Positions 12,873-23,554 of a DNA stretch of 64,000 nt are shown here, piece after piece. The position numbers and the translations under genes were made by a program. The notes beneath the pieces were generated by a model. It saw only the letters and a program-made list of their open reading frames with translations. It was not told where the DNA came from and ran no database searches. The stretch is taken from NCBI RefSeq assembly GCF_003054445.1, contig NC_042506.1, positions 1,495,501-1,559,500 of the forward strand, written 5' to 3'. The stretch comes from Pichia kudriavzevii. Its lineage: Eukaryota > Ascomycota > Pichiomycetes > Pichiales > Pichiaceae. The stretch's first letter is position 1; every line of letters starts with the position of its first letter.

Positions 12873-14592
12873 TATAGGTAAGACGTCTATACAAGTCAGC
12901 CAACTATGGGTGTGAGCAGTTCTTCTATGCGAATCGTGCTATTTGTCCGCCTTATATCCGTGAAGTTTCCCCACTCTATAAACATGTGGACGCGGAAAAA
13001 ATATTTTCCGTTTTCAGTGGCGTGAAGATTCCCAGATTTTTCATTCTGCTTCAAGAATCTTGCATTTTGCCGTTTTGGCAATTAGTCCTTCAAGGTTCTG
13101 TAGGATCACCACAGCGAACGTCGTTCTAGCTGACATTCTAACCGAGAATATTCTTATGCGCTGAAACAGAGAAAGGGTGTTATGTCGAACAAATGGTATT
13201 GGAAATAATGTGTTTGGCTTGATCCCTTCCCCCATTGGGTCGGGCAATTGAAGCACACGGTGTAACTTTCCGAGTTGCTGTATAGCTTAGCCACTCATAT
13301 CTCTGGCAGCATCTAGCGGGTTTTGCACTAACTGGAACAGCATGTACGTCGAAACGTCAAGAGGGTGCTGGGTTTTCAAGAGAGGGGGGGCGGGGGCTTT
13401 GGCTGGAAAACAATAGAAACAACCCTACAAGACTCTGTAGGTGAGGCCACAAGTGAAACAAATGACCATATCTGGAAAGCTTAAAACGTTTGCTTTTTCT
13501 TTGGACTCTAGGACACTTAACAATCTATCCCGCATTATTTCAAGACCTGGACAAATGATGGGAGTACATAGTTATGCTTCTAGAGTTTTGTAGCATGTCA
13601 ACACCAAACTAGTGCGCGGCAGAGTTCCACCCGGGTACGGAACTTCCTTTCCAATTTTCCGGGGTAGACCAATAAAACAGTAACTGCATTTAGGCTGATC
13701 ACCACCGGGACATAGCATACGCCAACACGCAGACACACACAGACCACCTTGTTACTGTATATTACCTTGGTCTGTGTCGAAGATGCGCTGTTGCCACTGA
13801 ACGTTGTGTTTCTCTCCACCACGAGAACAGAGGCGGCATAAACAACAAAAAAAAAACCGGGGTAAAAGGAACCACGGCTAACATGTAGCTGGCAATAAAA
13901 ATTACCCTGCGGAAAAAAATGGAAATTTTTTAGTGGGGCCAGAAAACTGCCGAAAACTGACCGAATTGGGAGAAATTATCCCCCACCAAAATATGTTCTG
14001 AGCGGAAACCCCCGTGTTTTTATTATTTTCCAGTAGGAACGCCGTGTCTCCCCACAAGTTTGACAGCATGCTGTTTCTAATTGAACCTGTGTTTACTAAT
14101 GGCTGCAGCAAGATAATGATGTATGTCCAACAAGAGATGTGCCTTTAATGGATGGCTGCTTGATGTCCATGAGGGCAATTTGTTTCCCTGGGTTCCCCCC
14201 GTCAGGAGGTTTACCACAAGGGCAAGACTCCAGAACTTGACCAATTGCAGGTACAATGCAATTTTTTTTTCCGCTCTCGCCGTTCAGACATGCTCCCATT
14301 TTTGCTGACTCGGACTAAGTATGTGTGAGGCCGCATTTTCCTGTTTTTCCAACATTGGGTGATTTTGTGTAGTCGAACACAAGGGTTTTTCCATTGCATA
14401 TATTAATCCCATAGCTGGAAAGACGGGTATTTAAACTCCCTAGTTTCCACCCTGGATATCTCTCAACACACCTAAGTTCAATCTTTTTTTTTTCCAAATT
14501 TCCTCTTCAACCACAAACAAATATACACTCACATATTCTAATACTATTTGTTTAAAAACAAAAGAAAGTACAAAAAAAAATTCACACAAAAG
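12873..14592 (+). promoter_or_regulatory. Upstream region of the hexose transporter
   Basis: A 1.7-kb noncoding stretch, more GC-rich than the desert to its left. At 13923-13938 an A/T tract is followed by GTGGGG, a full match to the Mig1 consensus (W-tract then SYGGGG); partial matches lie near 13980 and 14048. A TATA-like TATTTAAA is at 14428-14435, and a pyrimidine-rich then A-rich leader precedes the ATG. The layout suits a glucose-repressible sugar transporter, but binding is inferred from motif matches alone. Confidence 0.5.
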
Positions 14593-16245
14593 ATGTCTTC
14601 TGTTTCTTCTGTTGAGAAACCGAATGAGTCACATGATGATATAAACGCTCCTGTCAGCGACGATGGTGCATTACAGCAACAGCAACAGCAAGCTGACGAC
14701 ATTGTTCCAGCTGCTCCAAAAACTACATACCTATTTGCTGCCTTCACCTGTATTTTGATTGCCTTTGGTGGTTTTGTCTTTGGTTGGGATACCGGTACTA
14801 TTTCTGGTTTTGTCAACATGCCTGATTTCGTTAATAGGTATGGTCAAATCAGCTCTGAAGGTCAAAAATATCTATCCAAGTCAAGAACTGGTTTAATGCT
14901 TTCTATCTTCAACATTGGTTGTGCCATCGGTGGTGTTACCCTAGGTAAAACCGGTGACATGTATGGTAGAAAGAAAGGTTTAATGATGACCATGATTGTT
15001 TATATTGTTGGTATTATTATTCAGATTGCAGCTGTTAAATCTTGGGTCCAATATTTTATTGGTAGAATCATTGCCGGTATTGCTGTTGGTTCTATTGGTG
15101 TCCTTGCTCCAATGTTTATTTCTGAAACTTCCCCAAAGGCTATTAGAGGTACCTTAGTTTCTTGTTATCAATTGATGATTACCGGTGGTATCTTTTTAGG
15201 CTACTGTACCACCTACGGTACCTACCATCACTATGGTGACTCAAGACAATGGAGAATCCCACTAGGTCTGTCTTTTGCTTGGGCATTATTCATGATTTTC
15301 GGTATGACCTTTACTCCAGAGTCTCCTAGATATTTAGTCGAGAATGATAGAATTGAGGAGGCAAAAGAATCTCTTGCTAAGGCTAACAAACAAGATGTCA
15401 ATTCCGAATTTGTTATTCATGAAGTTAATATTTTGGCTGATGCTATTGAATTTGAAAAATCTGCAGGTAATGCAACATGGGGCGAATTGTTCACAGGTAA
15501 ACCAAAGATTTTCTACAGACTATTAGTCGGTATTGTTTTACAGACCTTACAACAATTGACTGGTATTAACTATTTCTTCTATTATGGTACTACTATTTTC
15601 AAAGCAGTTGGTTTGGATGACTCTTTTGAAACCTCCATTGTTTTTGGTGTGATCAACTTTGCTTCTACTTTCCTTGCATTATGGGTTGTTGATAGATTTG
15701 GTAGAAGAATGACATTGATGGCTGGTTCTACTGGTATGCTTGTTACCTTGGTTATTTTTGCATCTATTGGTGTCAAGGACTTGTATGTACATGGTTACGG
15801 TTCTGAAGCAAGAAAACCAGTTGGTAATGCCATGATTTTCTTGGTTTGTTTGTTCATCTTCTTCTTTGCGCAAACATGGGGTGCCTGCGTCTATGTCGTT
15901 GTCTCTGAGACTTATCCATTGAGAATTAGAGCCAAGGGTATGGCCATTGCAAACTGTGCTAACTGGATCTGGGGTTTCTTAATTGGTTTCTTCACTCCGT
16001 TTATTACAGGTGCAATCCATTTTGCTTACGGTTATGTTTTCTTTGGTTGTGTTGTATTCTCCTTGGTCTTTGTCTTTGCGTTTGTTCCTGAAACCAAGGG
16101 TCTTTCACTAGAAGATGTTGATGAACTATATAGAAACTACACTCCAGGTTTAGCATTCATGAAAAAATTCTCCAATGCCGCTGCTGAAAAGGCTGCACTT
16201 GAACAGGAAGCTGAAGCTGAATTAGCAAATTCAAAGAACGCTTGA
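14593..16245 (+). CDS. HXT: Hexose transporter, HXT/RAG1-type major facilitator
   Basis: A 550-residue sugar transporter of the major facilitator superfamily, expected in the plasma membrane with 12 transmembrane segments. Visible family marks are [11 protein letters not shown] in the first segment, GRKKG after segment 2, PESPRYL before the central loop, [13 protein letters not shown] in segment 7, DRFGRR, and PETKGLSLE after segment 12. The N-terminal tail is polar with a short glutamine run, and the C-terminus is Ala/Glu-rich. The frame opens upstream at a TTG (14548), but the ATG at 14593 sits in a strong context with A at -3 and gives a normal N-terminus. Codon choice is biased (GGT, ACC, TCT), which suggests high expression. 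It resembles Kluyveromyces Rag1 and Saccharomyces Hxt proteins; affinity class cannot be told. Confidence 0.95.
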   Translation: MSSVSSVEKPNESHDDINAPVSDDGALQQQQQQADDIVPAAPKTTYLFAAFTCILIAFGGFVFGWDTGTISGFVNMPDFVNRYGQISSEGQKYLSKSRTGLMLSIFNIGCAIGGVTLGKTGDMYGRKKGLMMTMIVYIVGIIIQIAAVKSWVQYFIGRIIAGIAVGSIGVLAPMFISETSPKAIRGTLVSCYQLMITGGIFLGYCTTYGTYHHYGDSRQWRIPLGLSFAWALFMIFGMTFTPESPRYLVENDRIEEAKESLAKANKQDVNSEFVIHEVNILADAIEFEKSAGNATWGELFTGKPKIFYRLLVGIVLQTLQQLTGINYFFYYGTTIFKAVGLDDSFETSIVFGVINFASTFLALWVVDRFGRRMTLMAGSTGMLVTLVIFASIGVKDLYVHGYGSEARKPVGNAMIFLVCLFIFFFAQTWGACVYVVVSETYPLRIRAKGMAIANCANWIWGFLIGFFTPFITGAIHFAYGYVFFGCVVFSLVFVFAFVPETKGLSLEDVDELYRNYTPGLAFMKKFSNAAAEKAALEQEAEAELANSKNA

Positions 16246-17477
16246 ATCACTTTCTGTCAATTGTCTTAATTATTTTAATATGGTATTTTTATTTGAAATA
16301 CTAAAGCACATTTTCCTTTCCACATTTAATTTCTTAATGAACTTTATTTCTTTATGATTTCTAGATCTATATTTCTATTTGTCAACTAACTAGATTAATT
16401 TTAACACTTACATTTCTTTTTTAAAACTATGAATCATAACATGCTTGATAGCTCTTATTTGTTTTTTTTTTACAGATCAAAAAACACCTTTTGTAGAAGT
16501 AATTGGTCTGGTTTGTATGTGACATTAATACTATTTTCTTTGGAAGGCCGTATACATGGAACTAAATATTTTACCTAACACATAAAATTTTATTTTTCCA
16601 ACCAAAGAAAAGGCTGAAACGGATATTTTCTTCACGTTATCGAAAAATAAAAGCCTAGTTAAAATTGATAATGAATCCTGAAACGTAATCATAAATAGTT
16701 TAGAATACTAGCTAAATCGGTATCGCTTATTTTTGATTATATAACAACAAAATCCAATCCAATGAAGAGTTTTTTGTAAGCATGACGCTTGAATAATCTA
16801 AACTAAAATTACGTTTGTATTTTATAATTAATTTAAAGAACATTTTTTTAAAACACAAGAACAAACATGTGAACGTTGCAGATAGAGTAGTTTTAGCTTA
16901 CTATTATGAAAACGTCTTTACTAGAAATAAAAACTAAATATGCTTATATTTTTGGGCAAGACAATTTTTTCTTGTTTTAGAGGAATCAAGTATACGTTTT
17001 CTAAACAGGGGCCGTCCTTAGTAATCTAAATAACAATTTAAAACTAGAAGAATTTCGACAACAATCTCTATTTTTGAGCATCCAGTCTCAAATGGTTCAG
17101 TTGTAGTTTTGCTTGTATACTGCTTGAAAATGTAAAAGCATTCTATACTCCTCTGTTTCTAAATAAAATTTTAAAAACGGTTTATTTAGTGAGCGATTTT
17201 CTCTTACGGTCTCACTCAAAAGAAAAGTATCTGTCTTCAAAGTGACCTTCTAAAGTTGTGAAGTTGTGAGGCTGATTTGGTATAGACAATAAATTGTTAT
17301 CTATTCAGAGATAATAAAAATGTACATTGATGTTCATAGTAGTTGGGTTTTGAGGGCTCATGTACAATATTATGGGAAGCAAAAAACATTACTATTTGTT
17401 TAAAACATCTGAAATACAATATTATTACTAAGTGATGTGAATCAAAACAGTGGAGAAACATTCAAACACATTCTACA
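16246..17477. other. AT-rich intergenic region
   Basis: 1.2 kb between the hexose transporter and the solo LTR. No frame or RNA is recognised. The first part presumably holds the transporter's 3' UTR and poly(A) signals. Confidence 0.6.
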
Positions 17478-17716
17478 TGTGAGAGATCAGACAAAGGACT
17501 ATCTCTCTATTTCCTAATCGGGTAACCATGTAGAAGGATAAACAGAAGTTCTAGAAGATAATTAAATCTCTCAAAAGGCTATTTTAAAATTAAAGAATTA
17601 CTATTTAAACAGAGGACATTCCATAGATGTTCTCAGAGAATTAACGTATAAAAAAAATATAAGATATAAACAAGCAATAATCAGATTCTAAAGGAGTACC
17701 ACCAGGAACACTTTCA
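17478..17716 (+). repeat. Solo LTR of a Ty3/Gypsy element
   Basis: A 239-bp unit beginning TG and ending CA, flanked by perfect 5-bp direct repeats CTACA at 17473-17477 and 17717-17721. It matches the 3' LTR at 8499-8755 end to end. No internal element is attached, so it looks like the product of recombination between two LTRs. It sits 11 bp upstream of the mature 5' end of tRNA-Gly, the position that Ty3-type integrases prefer. Confidence 0.92.
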
Positions 17717-17727
17717 CTACAAAAGAT

Positions 17728-17798
17728 GCGCAAGTGGTTTAGTGGTAAAATTCAACGTTGCCATCGTTGAGCCCCTGGTTCGATTCCGGGCTTGCGCA
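17728..17798 (+). tRNA. tG(GCC): tRNA-Gly (anticodon GCC)
   Basis: A 71-nt cloverleaf. The acceptor arms GCGCAAG and CTTGCGC pair fully, followed by discriminator A. The A box TGGTTTAGTGG and the B box GGTTCGATTCC are both present, and the anticodon loop TTGCCAT contains GCC. The sequence is nearly identical to yeast tRNA-Gly(GCC). There is no intron. Confidence 0.98.
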
Positions 17799-17801
17799 TA
17801 A

Positions 17802-17808
17802 TTTTTTT
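17802..17808 (+). terminator. RNA polymerase III terminator of tRNA-Gly
   Basis: A run of seven T residues begins four bases after the tRNA 3' end, the usual yeast Pol III stop. Confidence 0.85.
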
Positions 17809-18140
17809 AGATTCTTTACAAGAAATCAGGTTTCTGAAAACAGCAAACATATCTTGCTAGAGCTGCTTGTTTTTAGTGCACATACTTTAAGAATGGTCAC
17901 ATACACATAAATAGGTGCACAAAGAAAGAAAGAGACACTGTAAGAGAGTGTGTTCAGTTTTTAATTGCTTGATCATAGGTACAGTGTTGGAACTTTATGA
18001 TGTACCACCGGTCATCTGAGATTCTGCGCGTGTAGTTTCGGCTTTTTTATGTTTACATGGAGGACAGTGAATCAGTTATGCTTCGTTTTTAGTGTATCCA
18101 ATCAAAGATATTTGTAGATGTGCTACATCAGTGATATAAA
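17809..18140. promoter_or_regulatory. Intergenic region upstream of the ADIP-like gene
   Basis: 332 bp between the tRNA terminator and the ATG at 18141. It contains a GAAAGAAAGAGAC purine stretch near 17924 and no recognised factor site. Confidence 0.45.
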
Positions 18141-19178
18141 ATGGAGGAACCTTCCAATTCAGAGAATCTTATTAACGTGAAAAGTTCTTTAACAGATTCG
18201 CAGATGAAAAGTATGGCTACGCGTATATCTATCATCAATAGAAAGCTTGATGCCAAAGGTTATAGTGAAATTCAACCCTTCACGGAAAAAAAGTTCGAGA
18301 ATGCCACTGATATATATGAGAGAGAATCGCAGCTAGTTGGAATTGTAGATCAGTTATTAAGGGAGAACGAGGTTTTAAGAGAGATAAATGAGGGTAGTGA
18401 AAGGCAGTCTAAAAACAACGCACGATTGGTAAACCGTTATGAAGAGCTCGCAGGAAAAAGTGAGTTTTTAGCGCTGAAGAACGAAAGGAAAGCAAAGGAA
18501 CTGGAGATCGAAAACCTTAAGCTCCGATATACAATCAACGATTTGGAAGAGAGAAAAAAAGGTGTTGAGCTAAAAATTCGGGATATTCGCAATGGTTGGG
18601 AGGCTTATAAGAGCCAGGTTGATAGGGAGAAACGTAGGTCAGAATTTGAAAAAGAGGAGCTATTGGCAAGGATTAAAAGGCGAAGGTGCCTTCCAAATCA
18701 AAATACCATGCGTAATTTGAATGACAGCATGACTGAAAATAAGTTTACATCTACAGAGTTAGTAAAGAGATTACTGACAGAAAAGGAGAAACTGAAAACA
18801 AAAGTTTTAGAAATGTATGGGTTTATAAAAAACCTTTATCAGTGTCTCGAGGGGCTAAAGGCAAGCGATGGAGAATGTCCTATAGCTCAAACTTTCCTGG
18901 TAGGCAAGGAAAAGCTAGATGAATTGAACTATGATTACAATTCCAAAGCTTTGATCGAGTTAGACAAGAACTTTTTCCAAGTATTGCTGGAAATAAAACA
19001 GGAGCCATTTGGTAGTAACGATACATTCAGGTCGAAAACAGTAGGGGCACAAAAACAACGTGAAGTTGATTCCTTAAGAAAGCAATTAGCGGAGCTACAG
19101 GAAAACTATGACAAGGTCGTAAACACCATGGCCGAATGGAAGAAATGGAGAGAAAAGGAACGTCATATAGAGAAATAA
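18141..19178 (+). CDS. Coiled-coil protein, probable ADIP/SSX2IP/Msd1-like
   Basis: 345 residues, almost entirely charged and helical. After a polar N-terminus, the stretch around residues 20-36 (ATRISIINRKLDAKGYSEI) resembles the start of the ADIP domain, in which a phrase like INQEL-LG precedes the coiled coil. Long heptad-rich helices follow at about 60-195, including NARLVNRYEEL and a basic end (KRRR near 187-190). A second helical block spans 210-235 and a last coiled coil 305-340. ADIP-family proteins (human SSX2IP, fission yeast Msd1, Aspergillus TINA) act at centrosomes or spindle pole bodies and anchor microtubule ends. The assignment rests on pattern similarity by eye; any other coiled-coil protein remains possible. 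The ATG at 18141 directly follows an in-frame-free AT-rich leader. Confidence 0.5.
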   Translation: MEEPSNSENLINVKSSLTDSQMKSMATRISIINRKLDAKGYSEIQPFTEKKFENATDIYERESQLVGIVDQLLRENEVLREINEGSERQSKNNARLVNRYEELAGKSEFLALKNERKAKELEIENLKLRYTINDLEERKKGVELKIRDIRNGWEAYKSQVDREKRRSEFEKEELLARIKRRRCLPNQNTMRNLNDSMTENKFTSTELVKRLLTEKEKLKTKVLEMYGFIKNLYQCLEGLKASDGECPIAQTFLVGKEKLDELNYDYNSKALIELDKNFFQVLLEIKQEPFGSNDTFRSKTVGAQKQREVDSLRKQLAELQENYDKVVNTMAEWKKWREKERHIEK

Positions 19179-19245
19179 TGATGTGTCATCTGCCTAGTTT
19201 GTTATGTGATTTAGATCCGTTTTTATGTAGGATGAATTACAGAAC

Positions 19246-21555
19246 CTATACAAATTCTGGTAAGGTAAAGAGCGTGTAGTAATCCACTAATCGGCCATTA
19301 AGGTTTCCTTCACCATTGATGGGCAATGCGGTTAAGGTTCTGAACGAATATTCATCACCGGTTCTTCTAAGGAACAGAAAGTCAAGCCAATTTGTCTTCA
19401 GACCAAAGTCAAGCTTATTTTGCTGACTGATATCCTTCTCATGGTTGACTAAATCAGTTGTCAAAACCATCACTTGCTCCAAACCCACCATTTTACAAAA
19501 CTTAGACGACATTATTCTGGAAGCCAGTGTAATAGGAAGAGCAATAAATCTCGAAGCAAAAATACCGCTTGAAGTACCTCGGGATAAGGACGAAAGGCAG
19601 GCACATTGGGGAATTGCCAAGTTCTCATCACCACTATCAATAGCATTGTCATCAACGTGACCATTGAGACCTATAGTACTGGTATCTTGCTGTCTTTCTT
19701 GATCTTTAACTTTATTAAATTCATCTGCAGGGACAGAAGAAAATGAAGTTTCAGGAGTGCTGTGGTTATGGTTGTGAACTTTTGAGAACTCGTAAGCAGT
19801 CAAGCCTTTTGATATTTGGATAATTTGAAGGAAAAATAAAAGCGAAAGCCACATAAGTTGGAACGAACACCAAATCAATAAATTGAAAACAAATGGGGAA
19901 TGATTGAAAGCTTGGCATAAAGAATTTGGCAAGTAGTTACAAGCAGATGCATAAGAACTTGTTTCAAAAAGACTCAAAAATTTCAGGGCCAAATTCAGCC
20001 AAACGGTGAGAGTTAGCTCAAGAAACAAAACAAAAAAAAAGAAAACTTTGTGATTCCTAATTCCTATATCGTTGTTAACCCACGGACAGTAGTGATCAAA
20101 TCGAGCAACATTCAGCTTTTTATCCTTTGAATATTTGGAAAAAAGTGGTTTCCTAATGTTTGTGTAGATACAATAATTCAAAGAATCAAATTTTCGTTCT
20201 TTTAAAAGCTGGAATATAGTTTGTGAAATAGTGCCAGGATCTGTTTCCTGAGGAATGAATCCAGGATCCATGTTCATTGCCTTGAAAAAAGTCAACATCG
20301 TAAGGAATGCACCAAAAAAAAATACTATGTTTTCAAAAGGATTATTTGCATATGTGTTTGGCAGTACTTTAAACAGCCAGGTGACTATACACCAGTAAGC
20401 AGTAGCTGAAAAATAGCCTGCAAACAAAGGAGTTTTCAACAGTGATGGCTTTGAGAGTTCTAAAGAAGGAACCAGAACCAATTTAAGTGAGACCTGATGT
20501 ACTATTAAAATGGTGATAAACTCTGCAACTTTCATAATCACAGAATGGTCCGATGTGAAGATGTCCAAAGTCAGAGGTAATATAAAGTATGGCATTATGA
20601 ATATAAGGAAATGAGCCCATTCCTTGCCCAATACCTTTTTTTCGTTTTTCATACCTATGACAGGGTCTCTACCTGTTTCTTTTAAAACGGTGGCCCAGGT
20701 TGATGAGTTTTTCATATCTGCAGCTATATCCCAACATGTTTTCTCATTACCTGTTTTCAAAGTAATATCGCTTTTAGCATTAATTAAAGATGTAAGAACA
20801 GCTTTACTACCGTTGACCAACCCCCAGTGCAACGGCGTAAATCCCTCAGAGTCCTGAATGTCTACTTTTGCACCGGCCAAAAGTAAAACATCAACAGTTA
20901 GGAAGTCGCCCTGGTATGCTGCCCAATGTAAGGAGGTTCTGCCACTTGGATCTGTTATATCGATATCTTGAGGTTTATAGCTCAACGTCCACAATATATA
21001 GACAACCATCATAACGTTACTTGAGAATACGGCGGCCATGAGTATCCCTATCCCATTTTTATCTTTGATATGAACGTCTGCATTTGTTTCTCTGATAAGA
21101 TAGTCTGCAATGTAAACCAAACCATATCTTACCGCCCAAAGTAGAGGTGTGGCACCCATGTCACCCGCCGGTATATCCGCATCTGCACCTATACTTACAA
21201 GGTACTTTAGAGCTTCTAACCTGTTGTTCAATGCCGCCCAGTGAACAAGTGTGATCCCGTTACTGTCTGTTATGTTTGCAGATATAGGTGATGTGTTTGA
21301 TGGGTCCAAATAATGACGCAGTACTGTTATATTTCCATGCTGCGATGCAGATACAATCTCTTGAAGTATGGAAGAGTCGATGCTTGCGGATGTTTTCGGT
21401 TCAGGTATAGCATCGATTGAAGTAAATGATTGCAGACTATGTTGAGTAGATGGAGACGTTGGAGAGTCTGTGTTTGGATTTTCAGGATTTGGGTCCACAA
21501 GAGGCGCTTGATTGTCTGTCGAAAGAGACAATGGTTCAGGCGAGGTTTCAGCCAT
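19246..21555 (-). CDS. AKR1: Palmitoyltransferase AKR1 (ankyrin repeats plus DHHC domain)
   Basis: 769 residues. The N-terminal 65 residues are Ser/Pro/Thr-rich. Ankyrin repeats follow at about 70-275, with phrases such as GITLVHWAALNNR, GATPLLWAVRYG, GRTSLHWAAYQGD and GFTPLHWGLVNG. Then come transmembrane helices, the cysteine-rich acyltransferase domain, and more helices. The catalytic motif reads DHYC (residues 487-490) instead of DHHC; DHYC is the known form in Akr1-type enzymes. Akr1 acts at the Golgi and palmitoylates proteins such as casein kinases Yck1/Yck2, with effects on endocytosis and pheromone signalling. Length matches the yeast family (about 760). The gene lies 484 bp downstream of pyruvate kinase on the same strand. 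Confidence 0.95.
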   Translation of the reverse strand: MAETSPEPLSLSTDNQAPLVDPNPENPNTDSPTSPSTQHSLQSFTSIDAIPEPKTSASIDSSILQEIVSASQHGNITVLRHYLDPSNTSPISANITDSNGITLVHWAALNNRLEALKYLVSIGADADIPAGDMGATPLLWAVRYGLVYIADYLIRETNADVHIKDKNGIGILMAAVFSSNVMMVVYILWTLSYKPQDIDITDPSGRTSLHWAAYQGDFLTVDVLLLAGAKVDIQDSEGFTPLHWGLVNGSKAVLTSLINAKSDITLKTGNEKTCWDIAADMKNSSTWATVLKETGRDPVIGMKNEKKVLGKEWAHFLIFIMPYFILPLTLDIFTSDHSVIMKVAEFITILIVHQVSLKLVLVPSLELSKPSLLKTPLFAGYFSATAYWCIVTWLFKVLPNTYANNPFENIVFFFGAFLTMLTFFKAMNMDPGFIPQETDPGTISQTIFQLLKERKFDSLNYCIYTNIRKPLFSKYSKDKKLNVARFDHYCPWVNNDIGIRNHKVFFFFVLFLELTLTVWLNLALKFLSLFETSSYASACNYLPNSLCQAFNHSPFVFNLLIWCSFQLMWLSLLFFLQIIQISKGLTAYEFSKVHNHNHSTPETSFSSVPADEFNKVKDQERQQDTSTIGLNGHVDDNAIDSGDENLAIPQCACLSSLSRGTSSGIFASRFIALPITLASRIMSSKFCKMVGLEQVMVLTTDLVNHEKDISQQNKLDFGLKTNWLDFLFLRRTGDEYSFRTLTALPINGEGNLNGRLVDYYTLFTLPEFV

Positions 21556-22039
21556 CGAGACCGACTAACTATTGACAATGAGGTGAACACAAAGAGACTG
21601 CTTTCACAATAAGGAGACAGACAATAAGGTTCAAATTAAACGACTAATTTGTGTTTGACAAATTAACAGATACTGGAAACAGATACCCTCATCCTTTGCC
21701 ATTCACGTCTCTATAGAATTTACCTGTGTTTTCACTTTAGGTGCGGAACCATTCTGAAAAATTCCCAGCAAGTACTGTTGAAGAAAAGGACGAGGACACA
21801 GACACCAACAGAGACACACACAGTAACACAAACAAAGACACTACAGCCGGGAAACATACTACAATTTCCATGAAACACAACACAACACAACACAACACAA
21901 CACAACACAATACAATACAATACAATACAATACAAAACAAGCAGCAAATCATAGTATTTTAGATCAATTAAAACATTATTATAGTAAAAAAAACTTATAT
22001 CGAAAGCAGTTAATATGCAAAATCGTAAACTACATAAAC
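21556..22039. promoter_or_regulatory. AKR1 upstream region and PYK1 3' flank
   Basis: 484 bp between two minus-strand genes, so it should carry both the pyruvate kinase 3' end and the AKR1 promoter. It contains the pentanucleotide microsatellite annotated separately. Confidence 0.5.
21876..21935. repeat. Pentanucleotide microsatellite (CACAA)7(TACAA)5
   Basis: Seven perfect CACAA units run directly into five perfect TACAA units, 60 bp in all. It lies between AKR1 and PYK1 and is probably length-variable. Confidence 0.95.
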
Positions 22040-23554
22040 TTAGGACTTGACTAATCTTAAGGTGTTGGAGTGACCGACACCAGCTTGTGCACCTTGAACA
22101 ACAACAACGGTATCACCCTTGTTGAAGATGTTCAATTTGATTGCTTCCTCGATAGCGTAGCTGACTCTGTTTTCAACGTCGATAGCCCAGTTTTCTTCAT
22201 GTTTACCGGTATAGTGGAAAGGATAAACGCCTCTGTAAAGGTGACAGAATCTGGTAGTTCTGTCATTTCTGGTGACCATTAAGATTGGACAGTTTGGTCT
22301 GTACTTGGAACATAGTCTTGCAGTGGTACCACTGGTGGAGAGAACAATGATGGCCTTTGCATCTTGTTCAAAAGTTGCAGTAACTGCAGACATTGCAATA
22401 GTTTCTTGAACAGAGCAAGGTTTCTTGGTTGCTTCTCTAAGTTCGGAGAATTGGGTGTAGTAAGGAAGAGACATTTCAGCAATCAATGCGGTGTTGTGCA
22501 TCATGGAGACAGCTTCAATTGGGTAGTCACCCTTAGCGGTTTCACCGGAAAGCATGACACAGTCTGCACCATCGACAATGGCGTTACCAACATCGGAAAC
22601 TTCTGCACGGGTAGGTCTTGGGTTGTAGGTCATGGATTCCAACATTTGGGTTGCACAAATGACTGGTTTACCTGCACGGTTACATTTAGCAATCAGTTGT
22701 TTTTGAACAATAAAGACCTGTGGAGCAGGAATTTCAATACCCAAGTCACCACGAGCAACCATGACACCATCTGTTTCAGCCAAAATTTCATCAAAGTTGT
22801 TAACACCTTGTTGATTTTCAATCTTGACGATGATCTTAATATCCTTACCTTCTTCGCCCAAGACTTTCCTAATTTCTCTAACGTCATTTGCAGTTCTAAT
22901 GAAGGAGGCGAAAATCATATGGACCTTGTTCTTGACACCAAATCTCAAATCGTCCTTGTCCTTCTCAGACAAAGCTGGCAAGTCAACGTCAGTGTTTGGT
23001 AAGTTAACACCTTTATGGGAAGAGATCTTACCTGCATTAATTGAGACAACCTTCAAGGTCTTGTTGTCAATGATTTCCACAACACGGAAGGACAAGACAC
23101 CATCATCGACAAAGATGATTTTACCTGGTTGGATGACGCTGACAATGTTCTTGTAGTCGAGGTACATGATTTTGTCATCGCAAGCTTCCTTATACTTGTC
23201 ATCGGTGGTGAAGATCATCTCGTGGTTTGGAGGAATAGGGTAGTCGCCGCCATTGGTGGTGGTACCGGTTCTGATTTCCGGGCCCTTGGTATCGAGGGCA
23301 ATGGCCAATGGTCTGCCTGGATACACTTCTTCTGATTTTCTACAGTTGTCAATGACGGACTGGTGATATTCGTAAGAACCGTGAGAGAAGTTCATCCTGG
23401 CAATGTTCAAGCCGGCCTTTCTTAGAGCAACAAGCTTTTCCACGCTGTTGGTCTTTGGACCAATGGTACCAATGATGGAGGACTTTCTGAAGTTTCTCTC
23501 TGGGGTTTCGTTGACATTCAAGTCAATTAACCATTGTAGTTTTGAGTTGGACAT
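22040..23554 (-). CDS. PYK1: Pyruvate kinase
   Basis: 504 residues; the last ATP-forming step of glycolysis, phosphoenolpyruvate plus ADP to pyruvate plus ATP, in the cytosol. The N-terminus has [13 protein letters not shown] and the [14 protein letters not shown] phrase. [12 protein letters not shown], the KIENQQG active-site phrase, [12 protein letters not shown] and [14 protein letters not shown] all match the family. The C-terminal domain carries the [15 protein letters not shown] phosphate-binding loop of enzymes activated by fructose-1,6-bisphosphate. Strong codon bias indicates very high expression. Length agrees with yeast Cdc19 (500). Start: ATG at 23554, giving MSNSKLQWL. Confidence 0.99.
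   Translation of the reverse strand: MSNSKLQWLIDLNVNETPERNFRKSSIIGTIGPKTNSVEKLVALRKAGLNIARMNFSHGSYEYHQSVIDNCRKSEEVYPGRPLAIALDTKGPEIRTGTTTNGGDYPIPPNHEMIFTTDDKYKEACDDKIMYLDYKNIVSVIQPGKIIFVDDGVLSFRVVEIIDNKTLKVVSINAGKISSHKGVNLPNTDVDLPALSEKDKDDLRFGVKNKVHMIFASFIRTANDVREIRKVLGEEGKDIKIIVKIENQQGVNNFDEILAETDGVMVARGDLGIEIPAPQVFIVQKQLIAKCNRAGKPVICATQMLESMTYNPRPTRAEVSDVGNAIVDGADCVMLSGETAKGDYPIEAVSMMHNTALIAEMSLPYYTQFSELREATKKPCSVQETIAMSAVTATFEQDAKAIIVLSTSGTTARLCSKYRPNCPILMVTRNDRTTRFCHLYRGVYPFHYTGKHEENWAIDVENRVSYAIEEAIKLNIFNKGDTVVVVQGAQAGVGHSNTLRLVKS

Noticed and set aside
22364-23002. 212-codon plus-strand frame opposite pyruvate kinase
   Set aside because: Antisense shadow of a strongly codon-biased gene, with no family resemblance.
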